Positions 63,831-64,000 of a stretch of DNA of 64,000 nt are shown piece after piece (position 1 is the first letter of the stretch; every line of letters begins with the position of its first letter). The notes below the pieces were generated by a model. The model saw only the letters and a list, made by a program, of their open reading frames with translations, did no database searches and had not been told where the DNA came from. This DNA is from Papio anubis (lineage: Eukaryota > Chordata > Mammalia > Primates > Cercopithecidae), in NCBI RefSeq assembly GCF_008728515.1, contig NC_044979.1:168500037-168564036 (forward strand), written 5' to 3'. Both the position numbers and the translations under genes were made by a program.

Positions 63831-64000
63831 GAATGTTGTTTAACAGGTGGTCAAGGGGTTTGGAAGCATGACTATTCATATGGTTTGGGAGAGGTTGCTG
63901 AATCTCCAGCAGATACCCTTGTGAGCTTCAGACGGGGGTCTGTGTATGGGACTGGAAGACCCCAGGACCTTGGAGACAGGAGCAAAGCCTAGCATGAGCC
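63831..64000. other. Unique non-coding DNA to the window edge
   Basis: Nothing recognised. Confidence 0.4.

Overview
The window is non-coding DNA from a catarrhine primate, most probably human or another ape. The main evidence is the interspersed-repeat complement: about twenty Alu pieces from old AluJ to young AluY, THE1 and MLT1 (MaLR) LTRs, an HERV-K-like LTR, L1M and L1P LINE fragments, and ancient L2 and MIR copies. One Alu (61,212-61,502) has the 12-nt left-arm deletion that defines AluYd, a young hominoid lineage. No intact protein-coding gene, tRNA, rRNA, CRISPR array or operon is visible. Long open frames fall in repeats, in simple-sequence DNA, or in unique DNA without a recognisable domain.

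Layout. 1-12 kb is mostly unique DNA with scattered Alus. It includes a GC- and CpG-richer stretch (about 3.1-4.3 kb), an AT-rich homeodomain-motif cluster (5.2-5.9 kb) and a MIR nested in an L2 (9.2-9.6 kb). 11.7-17.4 kb is rich in endogenous retrovirus (ERV) sequence: a solo class-I LTR with a 4-bp target duplication, then a patchwork of antisense LTR-like DNA cut by two Alus. 17.4-30 kb is mainly unique, with a repeat-poor block at 24.7-27.6 kb that ends in a 370-bp polypurine tract. 30-35.5 kb is a repeat mosaic (L1M, MLT1/MST LTR, Alu and L1 pieces, C-rich tracts). 36-37.3 kb is another repeat-free, motif-dense block, followed by a 5'-truncated antisense L1. 38.9-45.2 kb holds an MLT1 LTR, an old L1/HAL1, a solo HERV-K-like LTR, a THE1 LTR nested in an older LTR, and an L1 ORF2 remnant. 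45-54.7 kb mixes MIR, L2, Alu and THE1 copies with structured duplications near 50 kb and a repeat-free AT-rich block (52.1-53.2 kb). 54.7-64 kb is repeat-dense, with two opposite solo MaLR LTRs, a fold-back rearrangement inside an L1, and an AluYd in the same L1.

There is no set of genes working together here. If the window has a function, it is most likely cis-regulatory: five or six repeat-free blocks have the composition and motif content of developmental enhancers, but conservation cannot be measured from one sequence. The best-supported observations are solo LTRs and Alus with matching target-site duplications, nested insertions that give relative ages, and local rearrangements (a fold-back, tandem duplications, a near-perfect palindrome). 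I found no evidence of a new biological system. Repeat family names come from recognising consensus features by eye, and edges are usually good to about 10-30 bp.
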